Notes: a model not told the origin generated them from the sequence alone. DNA of 64,000 nucleotides from Basidiobolus meristosporus CBS 931.73 (GCA_002104905.1 MCFE01000224.1:1-64000); one strand, 5' to 3'. Positions 29,901-41,936 are shown, counted from the first letter of the stretch. Translations and numbers: made by a program.

Positions 29901-30240
29901 GAGGAATAGGAAGTTTAGCTAGTATTGTATTCACTAAAACTTGAACTGATCTTTATTGAGATTCCAGCAGCTCCTTATATACATTTTGCCAGATCAATTG
30001 CTGACTAATTGTATTTCCTAATGTAGGCTGTGGCTGATGACTCATTTATGGCATCATCATCACCCAATAAGATCCTACCTAATATATCCATTCCTGTCTG
30101 ATAAGAATCTGCTGAATCATTTGCTGACTAATGCTAATGTTTTGATAGATACTACTGATTTACAAATAACCTAAGCATATAACTAATTGATTTGACTAAA
30201 AACTGATTTAACTTAAACATTCAAGCAGCAGATCATAACA
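29901..30240 (-). repeat. Gypsy LTR, separate copy
   Basis: Aligns over its length with the G2 LTR at 30418-30763, sharing 'ttccagcagctcctt', GCCAGATCAATTGCTGAC, 'tctgtctgataagaatctgctga' (in part) and the end GATCATAACA. It has no adjoining Gypsy interior, so it is a solo or truncated LTR. Confidence 0.7.
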
Positions 30241-30417
30241 ATGGCTTGACTCAGACAATAGGGGAATAATCATAGAGTCATATAGTGGAAAGAAAGGGGC
30301 AGAGTTAGGGCTATAGATGAGACCTCCAGTTACTAAGACTTGTTCAGAATTACAAAGTACAGTTTGGTGGCTGAATACTACCAGCTAGTCCAACTGCTGC
30401 AAGTCTTACTGAAGGAA
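30241..30417 (-). repeat. Copia C1 LTR fragment
   Basis: CAATAGGGGAATAATCATAG, AAGAAAGGGGCAGAGTTAGG and the ACTAAGACT...TAGTCCAA order match the second half of the C1a LTR (19000-19130). It lies between two Gypsy LTRs. Confidence 0.65.
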
Positions 30418-30763
30418 TGTTAGCGTAATACAGAGTCCTGCTAGTATTATATGGACTAAAACTTGAGCTGATTTTTATTGAGGTTCCAGCAGCTCCTTGT
30501 ATACAATCTGCCAGATCAATTGCTGACTAATTGTATTTGCTAATGTATGTTGATGCTGATAACTCATTTGATTGCATCATCACTACCTAATTGTGTCTTA
30601 CTTAGTATATATATTTCTGTCTGATAAGAATCTGCTGATTCATCTTCTGACTAATATTACTGATTTGATAGATAACACCAACATACTAATAGGCCAAATA
30701 TAGAGCTAATTGAGTTAACTAAAAACTAAACTAACTTAAATATGCAAGCAGTAGATCATGACA
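30418..30763 (-). repeat. Gypsy G2 3' LTR
   Basis: 346 bp from TGTTAGCG to TCATGACA. The adjacent TTCTCCCTTGC is the complement of a purine tract (GCAAGGGAGAA), placing it at the 3' end of the minus-strand element G2. Confidence 0.75.
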
Positions 30764-32699
30764 TTCTCCCTTGCAAAGTTCAGAGGTTTCTCTTGAATCT
30801 CTTTTGTTGGAAACCAGTATCTTCATGGTTCAGTGTTGTCAGTTAGTCTTGAAAGCTTGAGTCTGTCATTATGACCTATATGTTGGTGGATGTTCCCTAT
30901 TTGCACAATAATTTGCAAGTTGCAAATGGACATCTTGGATGATCTTAAAAGGTCTTGTCCATTGTGGCTCAAACTTCTTACAAGTGTTGTTTCTCAGAGA
31001 TCAGAAGCTCCCAACTGTCAATGCTTCTGGTGAAATAATCTTATCAAAACTCTGATTTGTTTTTTCTGCACTTTGAGATGCTTTAGCCTGTGCCTCTTGT
31101 CATATTTATACCAGTTGCTGATGTCTACTTGGCAGACTAAGCTCATGTTGTAGAGTATCTGTAAGCTTTTGTTGTGTGAGATCTCCTGGAATCCTTGATT
31201 CACATCCATACACTGAGTAAAATGGCAATTGTTGTGTGGTGTTGTGCACTCTAACTCTGCAGGCAAACAGTGCTTGGTGTATGTATTGTCCCATTTACAG
31301 ACAGCACTATTTGCATACTTGGTTAATATTTTTTCAAATAACTCATCAAACTGCTCAATGACTTCATTAGTTTTAGGGTGATATGCCAAGCTTTTCATTT
31401 ATTTCATCTGCTCTATTGGCAGGTAAGCTTCTAACATCTTTGCCATAAAGTTTGCTCCTCAATCAGACAAAACCTCCACATGGCATTCAATCTTTTGAAG
31501 GATCTCATGGTAGACAAAACTTACAACTTCTTGTTTACTGGCTATAGGCATAGCTTTAGCAACAGCAATTTAGTGGCATGGTCAAATGCTACTAGAATCC
31601 AGTGGCTGCATTTCTTATTGGTTGGTAGTCCTCCAATAAAGTTAATATCCTATCTCTAAAGTGATCTGACAGGCACCTACAGGAAGAATCAAGCAATTCT
31701 CTGAGGTTAGCCTTGGTTAAGCTGGCAGTTTGGGCAAGCTGTCACCAGCTTCTCAATATCTTGTATTATTCTGGCCCACTATGCTCTGGCTTTCACAAAA
31801 CTATTGGCTCCTTCAATTCCAAGATGTCCATATTGATTCAGTAGCTTAAGTGTTAAATGCAGATAAGTAACATGAGAGCAATAGGGCTTTCATCATTTAT
31901 ATGAAAGAATGCTTGATCATGTGCAAAATATTTGCTGGCTTCAACCTAGACTATTCTCCTGATCTCTTTATCCTCCTTGTTAAGAACGGTTTGGTCCTAT
32001 AAGTATGTTGGTAGTAAGCTAGGACAGTTTGATTTATGCACAAGGTTGAGTTGTGCAACTTGTTCTAGTCTTGTTAAGCATCAGCAACTGTGTTGTTTTT
32101 CCCAGGGCAGTAGACAATCTCCTAGTAAAATTGCTGAATGTACTCATTTCATCCTGTCATTACTCTGGATAGTACTATCTGAGTAAATATACACTTGAGT
32201 GGGCATGCACAGTCTTTGCATTACATTTGAATCCTTCAATATAGCATCTCTATTTTTCAAGCAGTGTACTATGGTAAGCATCTCCTTCTCATACCTGGTA
32301 TAGTTTGCCCTGCTGTGTTGTATTTTTGGATTCAAAAGCAACTGGGCAGTCCTTTCCCTCATGTTATGGGTTCAGTACTCCACTAATTGCATAATCTGAA
32401 GTATCTGTGCATAGAGTAAACTCTTTTCTGAAGTCTGGTAATCCAAAGCTTGGCAGCTTAGCAAGTCCACTCTTGAGAATCTGAAAGAGAGTCTCACAGG
32501 CTATGTCCCACTTCAAGATGTTGCTTTCTTGAGGATATCAGTTAATGGGGCTGCAATTCTTGCAAAGGACCTGGAAAATCTCTGATAGTAGTAAACTCCA
32601 CCAAGGAGTAATATGGACTCAGATATGCTATGGGGCTGCTTCATGTTCTTGAGGACGTCACCTTTTGTAGGATCCAGAGTCACTCCATCATCAGTATTG
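30764..32699 (-). pseudogene. Gypsy G2 pol (integrase, RNase H, RT thumb)
   Basis: Minus strand, read from 32699 downward. RT thumb: GVTLDPTKGDVLKNMKQPHS, then LLLGGVYYYQRFSRSFARIA with PLTDILKK (32680-32520). RNase H: ANYTRYEKEMLTIVHCLKNR and VYIYSDSTIQ (32330-32150). Integrase: relics at 31950-31400, then SLAYHPKTNEVIEQFDELFE and KILTKYANSA (31390-31300) and a C-terminal KYDKRHRLKHLKVQKKQIRV segment. The fingers and palm of RT, protease and gag are missing. At about 32700 it joins a Tnp2 relic. Confidence 0.8.
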
Positions 32700-34310
32700 A
32701 TGGCTTTTCTGGGCACAATGGATAGTGTGGCTGTCCAATGTGTGAGATCCAGCAGATTAACTCCATAACTTATACATATGGTTATTATCTAAACACCAAC
32801 ACTAATAGCATTGTATTCCCACAGAAAGAAGGTACCTATGTTGGCATGAGGTTTTAGCAAAGTTTGTGAGCAATCAGCATTTAACCAGAATATGGAATAT
32901 ATTGCAAAATGAAGGTGCCCAGGATAGACAGTTTCAGGTGGAGGAAAAGTACTCCACCAGGAGCAATATATTTGCATTTCCACAATTTCTGTATATCAAT
33001 TTCTAATTTGCACATGTGGCATTTCAATCTAAATGGGCCCTTTGATATACCAGAAAAATCTCATAGAACTGGCTAAATCTCCCAGTGTAACCACAACTAA
33101 ATCATATGTCACAAGATCCACACAGTATTTGCAAGCATATACAATAATCCAAAAGCAAGGACCAAATGAGATGAATATGTGGTTCCATGATAATTTTAAG
33201 AGTTGGAATCCATTAAATCAGCAGCCAATAATAAGCTGATTTTATCATTTGATTTATAACTTACAACTTGCGGTATAAGTAATTAGTAGCTACTTGCCAG
33301 ATTCAGTATAAGAGCTAACTGTGTTTCTTGCTGCCCACAGAGGATGTCTACTTGTGTACTGTGAGGCTGGTATAAGATAAATTGAGAGTTATTGTCTTTG
33401 GCAACGTGCAAGTGCAGCTGAGATTATACTTTTATTTGCTAACCTTTGCTTAGTCTTTGCATGTTGGATACTTATGCAAGTAGCCTTCTAAAGCAATATC
33501 TATTTAAGCAGACTGAAGATATAGCCATATGTTGACTTAAAACAACTTCATCAAAGCTCACTCAGTGCATATACAACTTTGATTAAGGGAGCTTGTGACA
33601 GATTTCAAGCAGCTGCACTAAAGCATAATGCTATCCAGATTGATCTCTCTTACTACTGTATCCACACTTCACTCCATCTACCATGGTGTGTGCAAAATAG
33701 TAGACTTTGCTTCACCCCTGGAGTTTCCTTTGGAGTGGATGTAGGGAGATAGGAAGGTGATTCATACTAGTAGGTAATGCCATATTCCAGACTCAGCAAA
33801 AATAGCACCTTTATCTGTGGCACAGATGTAATGATTTAAGATCAGGGAAGAGTACTAAAATACCAGGCAAAGATGCAACATGCAAACCCATATTCTAGTG
33901 GCATTAAGAAGCTAAGCAGTCCCTATATGTGGCAAGTCATTCACTGACACATGGTTAGGCTGAATGCAACATGCATCCAATTATTATTAGGATAATTCTA
34001 ACAGAGTCTACTACATTTCTCATGGTTGCAAAGTAATATCCAGAGCTTTCAATACACAACTCACACAAATAAGTGCCAGTGCACATGTGGTATGGGGATT
34101 CATGTCTTGCATGAAGAAGGAATGTAATGAATAAGTATTGCAAAAAATATAAAAGAAATTTAAAAGTGTTCATGGCAGAAGTAGCTACAACCAAGCATAT
34201 AGTTATAAGATGTATATCTTACTATTAGAACAAGGTATATAACTAGCTTGCAAGTATCACACTAAATTACTATAAAGCTGAGGTAATCAAGGTGTCAACT
34301 GTTGTGTGTG
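32700..34310 (+). pseudogene. Tnp2 transposase relic T6
   Basis: It starts in the GFSGHNG...C..C region (GGCTTTTCTGGGCACAATGG), continues with the YTYGYYLNTNTNSIVFPQKE-like block near 32770-32830, the L.NHF...PEYGI region, and the C-terminal block at about 33560-33930 (CCTGGAGTTTCCTTTGGAGT is the decayed FPMEQMCG site). About 33240-33545 does not align and may be a further insertion. No open frame of note. Confidence 0.6.
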
Positions 34311-34590
34311 TTCATGTTGAAATATTTGACTATTTGCTCACATTCAGATGCTAAAAATTTACTTAACAATTTAGAACTAGTCTTAGTCACTGTATGAGTG
34401 ATTTACATCCCTAACTATGCAAGTTTCTTCTGATAATTAATTAAATACTTATTCCCCTATATTGCAGATCATGTTGGCACATTTATCAAACATTATGTAC
34501 TAATCCTTAAACCAGTACTGAATGCTCCAAAATGTTGAGAATCCCTCCTTATTTGGTGTTACCACTGTATCACTGCTACAAAGGTATAAA
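34311..34590 (+). repeat. Copia C1 LTR fragment (plus)
   Basis: Starts near TGTTGAAATATTTGACTAT and follows the C1 LTR (GCTAAAAATTTACTTAACAA, GATCATGTTGGCACATTTAT) to GGTATAAAT, then joins inverted C1 RNase H sequence. Confidence 0.7.
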
Positions 34591-34940
34591 TCCTCTCTGG
34601 GATTCTTAAATTGTGGTCTAGCTAGGGGTTTTGTCAACATACCTGCCACCATTTGTCAGCTGGATAGTAAACTAACTCCACTTGGTTACTTTCTACAGCT
34701 TTCCTAACACAGTGGTATTGTATATCTATGTGCTTAGTTCTGGCATGATTAGTAGTATTTGCAGCTAATTAAATACAACTTTGATTTACTTTGTGAATAC
34801 ATATTGGCTCATCTGATTAATGCCTAAGGCTTTGAGTAATTTCTGTAGCCATATAGCCTCCTTACTTGGTTGGCAAGCAGCCATACATTTGGCATCAACT
34901 GTCTAAAGGGCCACAGTTGGTTGTTTCTTGCGATTCCACC
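34591..34940 (-). pseudogene. Copia C1 RNase H fragment
   Basis: Minus-strand sequence matches C1a 19170-19520: the region for DILTKPLARPQFEILRE, the KHIDIQHH block and the TTEAKYMAACQ codons, all with stops (TCTAAAGGGCCACAGTTGG region). It is followed by an inverted LTR. Confidence 0.75.
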
Positions 34941-35215
34941 CTTGTAGAAGTAATACAGCTGTAACACTAAGCATGGAGGGCTTCTTAACATTCAGGAGCT
35001 TTCTGTAACAGTTCCAGGGCTAGCACAAAATGCTGGGTAAAAAGCGTCAATTTGTTCTTGACTATAGGGGAATAATCATAGGATCATATATCTGAAAAAG
35101 CTGGCAATTTTGGGGCTGCAAATTAGTCCTACAGCAACCAAGACTTGTCTGGAATTTTTATTCAAATTTTTTGCTGCGGAATGATACCCAATAGTCCAAT
35201 ATTTTGACAGATTCA
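34941..35215 (-). repeat. Copia C1 LTR fragment (minus)
   Basis: From CCTTGTAGAAGTAATACAGC to CCAATATTTTGACAG it matches C1a LTR 18866-19132. With the RNase H piece to its left it forms a heavily deleted minus-strand copy, opposite to the LTR at 34311. Confidence 0.7.
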
Positions 35216-35540
35216 AATAACTTAGTCACCAAGATTGTGATCTACATATCTCAGAGAATACTGATAAAATTCCATCTGAAGAGATATTTGCAGTGTTCTC
35301 ACTTAAGCATTGGGTACTCAGACATGTAGGTTTTTTAAGTTGTCTAAATACCATCAATCCTGGCATACAGGTTCCGGAACCTTCCTGAGCATATTCAACA
35401 TGATTGTTTTACAATGGCCATGCAAAATATATTCAACACTCTTACAATGAATAAATTATTTAGTGAAAACCATTGAATCTACTTTGTCTCTGAATCACTT
35501 CAGAAGCCCCTAAGTCTCCTAGAACACTATTCAACTGCAT
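35216..35540 (+). repeat. Copia C2 LTR, decayed
   Basis: Plus-orientation match to the inverse of 643-991: AACTTAGTCACCAAGAT, AGGTACTCAGACATG-type region, GTTGTCTAAATACC, CCTTCCTGAGC, then the AATAAATTATTTAGTGAAAACC block and TCACTTCAGAAGCCC. Many substitutions. Confidence 0.55.
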
Positions 35541-36730
35541 TGAAATGCTGCTGACAGTGCTTTGAGCTCTTACAAAGCAGCAATCATGTATTTGTTCTTC
35601 TTGTTGGTTGCTACAAGACATGGTCTACTGTTTGTCAAAGGCCTTAACTAGCTAGAGCAGCTTTTTCTAATACTAACTTGACTCTGACTTGGGGTGACTT
35701 TCTTTCCTTTCCTTTTCTCATCCTCATCATTATGGCTGCTATGCCTGGGTGCTTCCTATATGATACAATGAGCCATCCCTGATAAATGACATACTGGTGC
35801 ATCTGTTTCTGGCAGCTTTTCCCTTACTGGCATTCTTTCTGCTAAGTGATACTTTGTTATTATTTGCTTACAGCATTTAGCTGTGTTTTTAATAGCACTT
35901 GGGGAAACCACCAGTTCTTGACCTGAGCTCTCTGTCATTTCTGCATTTCATAATCACTTCTATTCATGAGGTATCTTCTCAGCATACTAATGCTGGCCCA
36001 AAATACCTTTGCAGCTTTGATTATAAAATACTGCTCTTGGAGCAGGTCAATCTCATTATGCATAGCCTTTGGTACCTGATGGTCCCATGGTATGAAGGCC
36101 TACATTTGATTGTATGCAGACTTCTCACAGCCAGTCAAGGATTGATTCAGTAGTGCTGCCAAATATTTTATACCCAAGGGATGTACTTGACATTTCAAAC
36201 ACAATATTGTTGTCCATACTCGAACACTGCAAGCAGCACATTTCACAGAGCAAATATTTAGTAGTCAGAATAAAATTGCAGTATAGACTGCAAGATATTG
36301 GCCATTGGTCAGAATAGGGAATCAATCAGAAGTAGAAAACAACTGAAATCATGGGGATCTGTTGCTACAAAAGCAATTGGTTTGTTAGCTCTTCAAAATT
36401 TTCAAGGTAGTAATTGCAGAGCTGTAATTAGGGTGATTCAAGCTAAACATGCATGTTGAAATACCAGACATACTTAGATCTGTCCAAAGACAAACAGTCC
36501 ACATTAGGGTCCCATAATGCCTAGCAAAGTCTGCAGAGTGCCTGTCACAATACTTGTAAGGCTCTTATTTATAGACCAGCAAAGACAGCAAAACACCATC
36601 ACAATCTTACCATAGGATTTTTAAGAGGTCAAGAATGTCAAGCTGCTGGGATAGGTTCAGACTCATTGTAGGATTCTCATTTCTGATCTGGATTGGATTC
36701 ACACAAGAGGAAACAGCATAAGCTCAGGAT
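35541..36730. mobile_element. T8, rearranged T-element debris
   Basis: 35690-36120 is ORF2 on the minus strand: it matches T2 about 46560-46720 (CTGGTGCATCTGTTTCTGGC, CCCTTACTGGCATTCTTTC) and T2 about 47040-47200 (CTCAGCATACTAATGCTGGC, CTGATGGTCCCATGG). 36125-36325 is a Tnp2 piece (minus strand), and 36560-36730 a T terminal region. 35541-35690 is unassigned. Nothing is open. Confidence 0.5.
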
Positions 36731-37056
36731 TTGTATGTCTCAGAGAAAATATAAAATATTTATTGGCAAATCACCTGACTTTCTGATACCCTATTGGACC
36801 AAATTAAGTCCAGGAATATAAGGTTACTTGTCAATCAAGCAGCCAATTTCCAAGTTTTGAAGCTTGGTTTATTGCTCTATATACACCAAGTATGATGAAA
36901 CAGAAAATTTTTACAGCAGCAGCAGCAATCTTGGCATTCAGCTTATGCTTCAATTATGGCTCCTAAAAGTGCATCAAAAATGCTAGCAAATAAGCTGCAA
37001 GTGCACTAAGTTGAAATTGGTTATGGACTTGTGAGCAAGTACTCATTACATTTTCT
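36731..37056. other. No gene or recognised repeat
   Basis: I see no coding potential. It contains CAGCAGCAGCAGCAATC near 36915, a short trinucleotide run, and no match to the other families in the window. Confidence 0.4.
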
Positions 37057-38384
37057 TCAAACAACATTTGCAAATTTCAAAGTATTTTGGGTCGTGACTG
37101 ATTTAAAAAGCCACCTCAATAAATACTGGCCCATCTCAGCAGCTCCTTGCATTAGCATTGTTTGATATAAGTGGGAAATACTTATTGGAGCATATACAAA
37201 GTGCTTTATGTTCAAATTGGCAATCAGTATTAGTATATTTTTAAAGAGCAAAGGCATTGCTTCAACAAACTCATCCCATTCAAAGACTTTCCAGTTTAAC
37301 ATTTTTTCCATACTCTGGCCAAAAGGTTGCAGCTTGCCAGCTTTACTGAACATATATACTGACTCTGGTACATCACACTGCCAAAACATTATAATGAAAA
37401 TATTGATGTTTAGGTAATAATAATGTGCTTAACTTATAACCAAGCTGCTTAGATAGAGTACACTTAACAGCAATACTATCTGTTATGTTTGAACTGCTGA
37501 CTATCTTGCTGATGGCTTAGGTAAATCCAATGTAAAGAATAAGAAGTTTGTGCTTGTTAGGAGCCCACTAGCTTGCATATGAGATTCTTCAAACAATTGA
37601 TTCAGGGAACTTTCTATCTTGGTGCTTTTTGGGCCTAGATGAAAATGAGGCCACCGTCAGATTATCAATTTGGTATTTTACTGCTGGCAGTTAATTCAAA
37701 TCAATCAAAATTGGTTGCTAGCAGGATTTGCTGTTAGAGTGCTTACTTAATCAGAGTTCATTAACCCTAAGAGAAAAAATAAGAAAAAACCAGCAGAATA
37801 CTTTCATGAAATCTGAAGAGTATGCAACTTCTCAAAAGTGACTGCACTCAGTCTATCAGGCTCTAGGAGTGGATTGATAAGCAGAAATAATCTCTGTGAG
37901 GAGACTAGGCAACAGGCATTCAGACTAAAGTGGAAATTAACTGCCAACCACTTCAATAGGAAATTACAATAGAGAATTCAGACAAGAAGTACCAGCTGAG
38001 TACCAGCTGAATATCAGGATAGCTTCAAGGTAATGTATTGCTGGGTGCATTGTGATTGGCAATTTGTATTATGTACTCAATATGTTGTACATGGGGGTGA
38101 TTATAGTAATCAGTAGGTTCACATTGTCAAAGCCCCAATTGCAGATATTGGTGGCAATATGTCACTTTTGGGCCAAAACATTACATCACTGATTGTTGAA
38201 TGGATAACTCAGCTCACTTGGCATCATAAAATATCCTATTTCTCCATGAGTGTTGTCTTATTGCATATAATAATTTTTCCTGTCTCATACAGTGTGCTCT
38301 GTATAAGGATATTGGTTTGTGTGTATCAATAAGCCTTCTTCTTCAGGACTATCACTTTTCTCTCAACAGGCTCAAGGCTTTGCT

Positions 38385-38540
38385 GCTTGTGACTTTGGAG
38401 TAGAGACAAAACCTGAGTAATCCTAGCAAGCTTTTGCCAGAAGTAATCCACTCAGTAGATTCCCCACAAACAAAAATTTCAGAAGTTCCTCATATAAATT
38501 CTTCCTGGACTCATTCACCAAAGCATTTTAAGATTGCAGC
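38385..38540. repeat. R3, fragment of the R repeat
   Basis: GTAATCCTAGCAAGCTTTTG followed by CCAGAAGTAATCCACTCAGT matches R1 4270-4310 and R2 26285-26330. Only about 150 bp is present, inside T4. Confidence 0.5.
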
Positions 38541-38599
38541 ATGAGAGAGCTCTGACAAGCTCCCTCAGAACCACAAGATTTACAAGGGAGAGACCATGA

Positions 38600-39394
38600 G
38601 ACATATTTTAAAGTCTCAAAACCAATAGATATTGAGGATCAGTGAGGCCACTGAGTGCAATGATCAGGAGGTGGAAAATATTCAAGAGGTTATAAGAAGT
38701 CTGGCACACCATTTCCTGAAGGCCAACATACCTTTGGACTGTCAGGAACTCAAGGCCTAGAAGAACATACTGGATACATTCCATGAGTATTGTCCCAGAT
38801 TCAAACAAGCAATTACATCTTGGGCTAGCATTGATATTTTAAGACACTCTTAATGTAAGAAGATTTAGGATGCCATAGATAAATACCAGAGGCTTCCTTA
38901 AAACCTCATCAGAAGTATGGCCAAGAGCCCAGAGTAAGCACCAAAGAAATGTCTAGTAGCCAGAAAAGTGCAGGTAGGCAACAAAATGTCAGAAAAAGCT
39001 TATTAGGGGTTATTAAATGGAGTACAAAACAAGCAGCACATAGTTATGGTAGCAGGGAAAGAACTGGCAGTGCTAAAGGTAAAGATTAAGGCAAAATTTA
39101 CCCAACCACAAGGTAGACATGTATGGAATAAAAGCTGCAGTTCTTACCAATCAATGCAGTCAGCCCAGAGCAGACTGAACACCCTAATAGCTGCAAAGAA
39201 CATCTGTAAAGACAATAGCTGCTCTGTCAAGAGCTGAAAGTGCAGCCACTCAAGCTTTGCTCCAGGGAGGTTGATGACTTTGTAGACAAAGGCAATCCAT
39301 CTACAACAGTTGCTACATCCTCCATTGCAGACACAGTGGAGATCCCACTGACTGGCAAAGCAATGATATCAAGAGCTCAGAGGACTATGACAAT
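38600..39394 (+). pseudogene. T4 ORF2 relic, middle part
   Basis: Plus-strand remnants match T1 ORF2 9020-10070: GAGGTTATAAGAAGTCTGGC (EAVRSLA region), GAACTCAAGGCC (ELKA), TTCCATGAGTATTGTCCCAG (FHEHYPG), then the lysine-rich repeats and the AGGTTGATGACTTTGTAGAC block, ending at ...AGGACTATGACAAT, where M1 is inserted. Frames are broken. Confidence 0.7.
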
Positions 39395-40127
39395 AGGCTT
39401 GCTGTATTGGATAGTGCCATGTATAGCCATGAGTGCCATATGATTCCATAGTGTGCCAGAAAGGCCAAGTGAACCAATACTTGGCCACAGAGTGTGAAGC
39501 ATAGCTCAGCATCTTCATGCAAAGCAGCCCCTGTGTTTCACCCATTGTACTGGAGAAAATCCATTTTTTGACCTTTTTTTTTGGATCAATGTTGTGCATG
39601 ATGTATAAGTGCACAAAAGGATTGAAGATATGCATCTGGTACCCAATACCCATGGCACTCTGAATCTAACTGCTCTGGCTTGTATCATGTCATAAAAATG
39701 CATGGCACTATCTTGTTCCACTGGCACTATCAGGCACTATATTTAAATATTAGCCTTACAGTAAAACCTATAAAAAACACTTATAGTGCTAGTTAGTACC
39801 TGTAGACCAAGATAGTGCCATGCATTTCTATAACATGATACAAGCCACAGGAGCTAGACTCAGAGTGCATGGGTATTGAGTACCAGATGCATGTCTTCAG
39901 TCCTTCTGTGCTCTTTTACATCCTGCATAACATTGATTCAAACAAAAAGGTCAAAAAATGAATTTTCTCCAGCACAATGGGTGAAACACAGGGGCTGCTT
40001 TGCATGAAAATGAAGAGCCATGTTTCACACTCTGTGGCCAAGTTTAGGTTGGCTATGCCTTTCTGGCACACAATGGCTCTATTTGGCACTCATGGCTCAA
40101 TGTGGCACCATCTAATGGAACAAGTCT
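39395..40127. mobile_element. M1, 733-bp foldback element with Harbinger ends
   Basis: It starts AGGCTTGCTGTATTGG and ends CATCTAATGGAACAAGTCT, flanked by AAT at 39392-39394 and 40128-40130. The two halves are inverse complements over nearly the whole length with a turn near 39750, so the element is one long hairpin. Example pairs are CCATTTTTTGACC (left) with GGTCAAAAAATG (right), and 'ggccaagtgaaccaatac' with its decayed mirror. GGCACTA/TAGTGCC boxes lie at both ends and the centre. T1 provides the empty site near 10055 (TATCACAATGCC). No coding sequence; it was mobilised by H transposase (inference). Confidence 0.9.
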
Positions 40128-40130
40128 AAT

Positions 40131-40320
40131 ACCTACAGTGCAACTTTGGAGCATTTATAGGCATACCAAGCAGTTGCAGCACTTCTTCAAGAGCAGTGTT
40201 CAGGATAATGCACTTGAAAATTGCAAGGATCTATTGTAAAGTCTGGTAGATGAGATACTGGACCTGGCAGTGCTGGCCAGAAGCCAGTATATATGAGAAC
40301 CAGTAACTAAATTAAGGTAT
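40131..40320 (+). pseudogene. T4 ORF2 relic, C-terminal part
   Basis: It resumes at ACCTACAGTGCAACTTTGG and matches the ORF2 C-terminus FWNINRHTKRLQHFF...: GGCATACCAAGCAGTTGCAG, CTTCTTCAAGAGCAGTG. A TAA and other changes end the frame. The T4 terminal region follows to 40829. Confidence 0.7.
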
Positions 40321-40829
40321 AAATCCATAGGGTTCTCACTAAAGCCATGGAAAATGGATGCTACAACTAGGGCACTTATTGAATTGTGAATTTCAACGGT
40401 GTTACTTGCTGTGTGTGATGTTGGGCTCAATATCAGTCTTTCTTTTGGGGACTTGTATAGCTCCATATAACAGGCTGTTGAGATGCAGTTAAAGTTGCAA
40501 TAGAAATAAATATATTTGTATGAATGATATGTAACATAACTGGATGAGTAACAAAGTAAGGAGTGTGAAAAAAAGGTAAGGGCCTATCAAATGTAGCATG
40601 TAAATGAGTGTCTGGGACCAGAGAGTGAGAGTTTGGCAGCAAAACAATCAAAAGCCACTTACAAATTGTTGTAATGACAATTTTTGACTAAATTCTTTAT
40701 ACTTTTGTATGTGCAACTTTTTGTCAACAGTTTTTGCATAGTATCCTAGCAGCATCAGTACCTCTTAGTTGTGGGATTTAAATTCTTTCATGACCAGTTG
40801 ATGGCATCATCACAATTGTATTCATAGGG

Positions 40830-41740
40830 CTTGGAGTTGAAGACCTAAGGCACTTACAAGGACCAGACTGCCCATACTATCAAATGAAAAACACATTCAT
40901 CAGTGTGAAGACCCAGCTTAACCACAGCCATAGTCCCAGGCTATAGCCACATTGACAATAACACTCTGCCTTGCACAAGAAGCTTTCCAGGGCTTGGCAA
41001 AAAGTGCTGATCTATTTGCACTCAAACTTGGAAAGGCAGGTATACTAAGCTCTGCAGTGACTAAAAAAACACCCATCTTTACAATACTCTTAGAATATTA
41101 TCTGCCAGACCAGTTAACTAAGGAGATAAAGAGGGCTGTTACTGATAAGCAGACCCATGCCAACCACAGAATTGATGACCTGGCAAACTGCTGCAAAAGC
41201 TACATCCAATTATTAATGGCTCTGATCAAGTAGAAGCAGGAAGCTAAAGACCTTTGCCAATACACTTCACCTGGCGTGATCATACATAGTATGACAGAGG
41301 AGTATTCTCAGTGCTTAGTCCACTTTCAAAAGATGGACCTGTAGAATTCAATGCCTTGGAATATATCCTAACATGCAAGTAATGAGGACCTCTTTCAGGA
41401 TATGTAGGGGAAAATAAATACAATCCTAGATGGTGCTTGTCATTATCAGACATCATCCCTGTTCTCTGATGCTCAAGCTAAATCAGGTTACTGAGGAAGT
41501 ACCAGTTCTTTCTAGCAAGTTCTACAACATTACAGTAACTTCTGGAAAGCTCTAAGTTAGCATCACATAATGGAACATTTGACAGAAGCTCCCCTTTGGA
41601 ATTTATATTGCTAAATACCATAAATGGTAATGACCTAGTCACTTGATCATCAAAAACCTGACATATCCCAATGTGATATTCTAGTCCATTCTTTAGCATA
41701 TCTCTATCTTGATATAGTTACTGTGCCTCTCCCCAGAGCC
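40830..41740. other. Unassigned stretch with one short plus-strand frame
   Basis: The frame 40952-41233 begins at a non-ATG codon and encodes QEAFQGLAKSADLFALKLGK, then KTPIFTILLEYYLPDQL and IDDLANCCKSYIQLLMALIK. It has a gag-like feel (helical, followed after the stop by EEYSQCLVHFQKMD), but I recognise no family. A minus-strand frame at 41478-41699 (LEYHIGICQVFDDQVTRSLP) is likewise unknown. It lies between T4 and a C4 LTR piece, so a retroelement interior is the likeliest source. Confidence 0.3.
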
Positions 41741-41936
41741 TCATTAGTATTAGCCAATTTCTCTTGGCATCCATATTGCCAAAACATTTATATAGTCCTA
41801 TCCCCCCTTATATATTCCTCAGTCTGATAAACACAGGTCTTGAATAAATAGCCTTGCCTTGGAAACTGCCTTGCCTTGTTGATCCACACCTAAGTTCTTT
41901 CCTGGTCCTGCCCTGTGTCTATTAATAACACTAATA
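41741..41936 (+). repeat. C4 LTR-like fragment, second copy
   Basis: Matches 10766-10970, with CTCTTGGCATCCATATTGCC, a TATATAGTCCTATCCCCCC promoter-like block, the AATAAATAG signal, the GCCTTGCCTTGG repeat and the end TATTAATAACA. The segment before it (40830-41740) could be its interior. Confidence 0.5.

Larger units (their letters stand above)
37057..40829. mobile_element. T4, old T-element relic with M1 and R3
   Basis: Tnp2 relics lie on the minus strand (37057-37560, 38040-38280) and ORF2 relics on the plus strand (38600-39394 and 40131-40320). The right end is ...ttCATAGGG at 40829, as in T1 and T3. M1 is inserted in ORF2 at 39395, and an R-type piece at 38385-38540. About 37790-38040 does not align. 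The Tnp2 relic is more diverged than in T1-T3, with ILIANLNIKHFVYAPISI in place of the usual block, so it may be a subfamily. Confidence 0.65.

Noticed and set aside
40952-41233. 93-residue frame that might be a small host gene.
   Set aside because: It begins at a non-ATG codon, is flanked by T4 and a C4 LTR piece, and shows only a vague gag-like pattern. Kept as unassigned instead of called as a gene.
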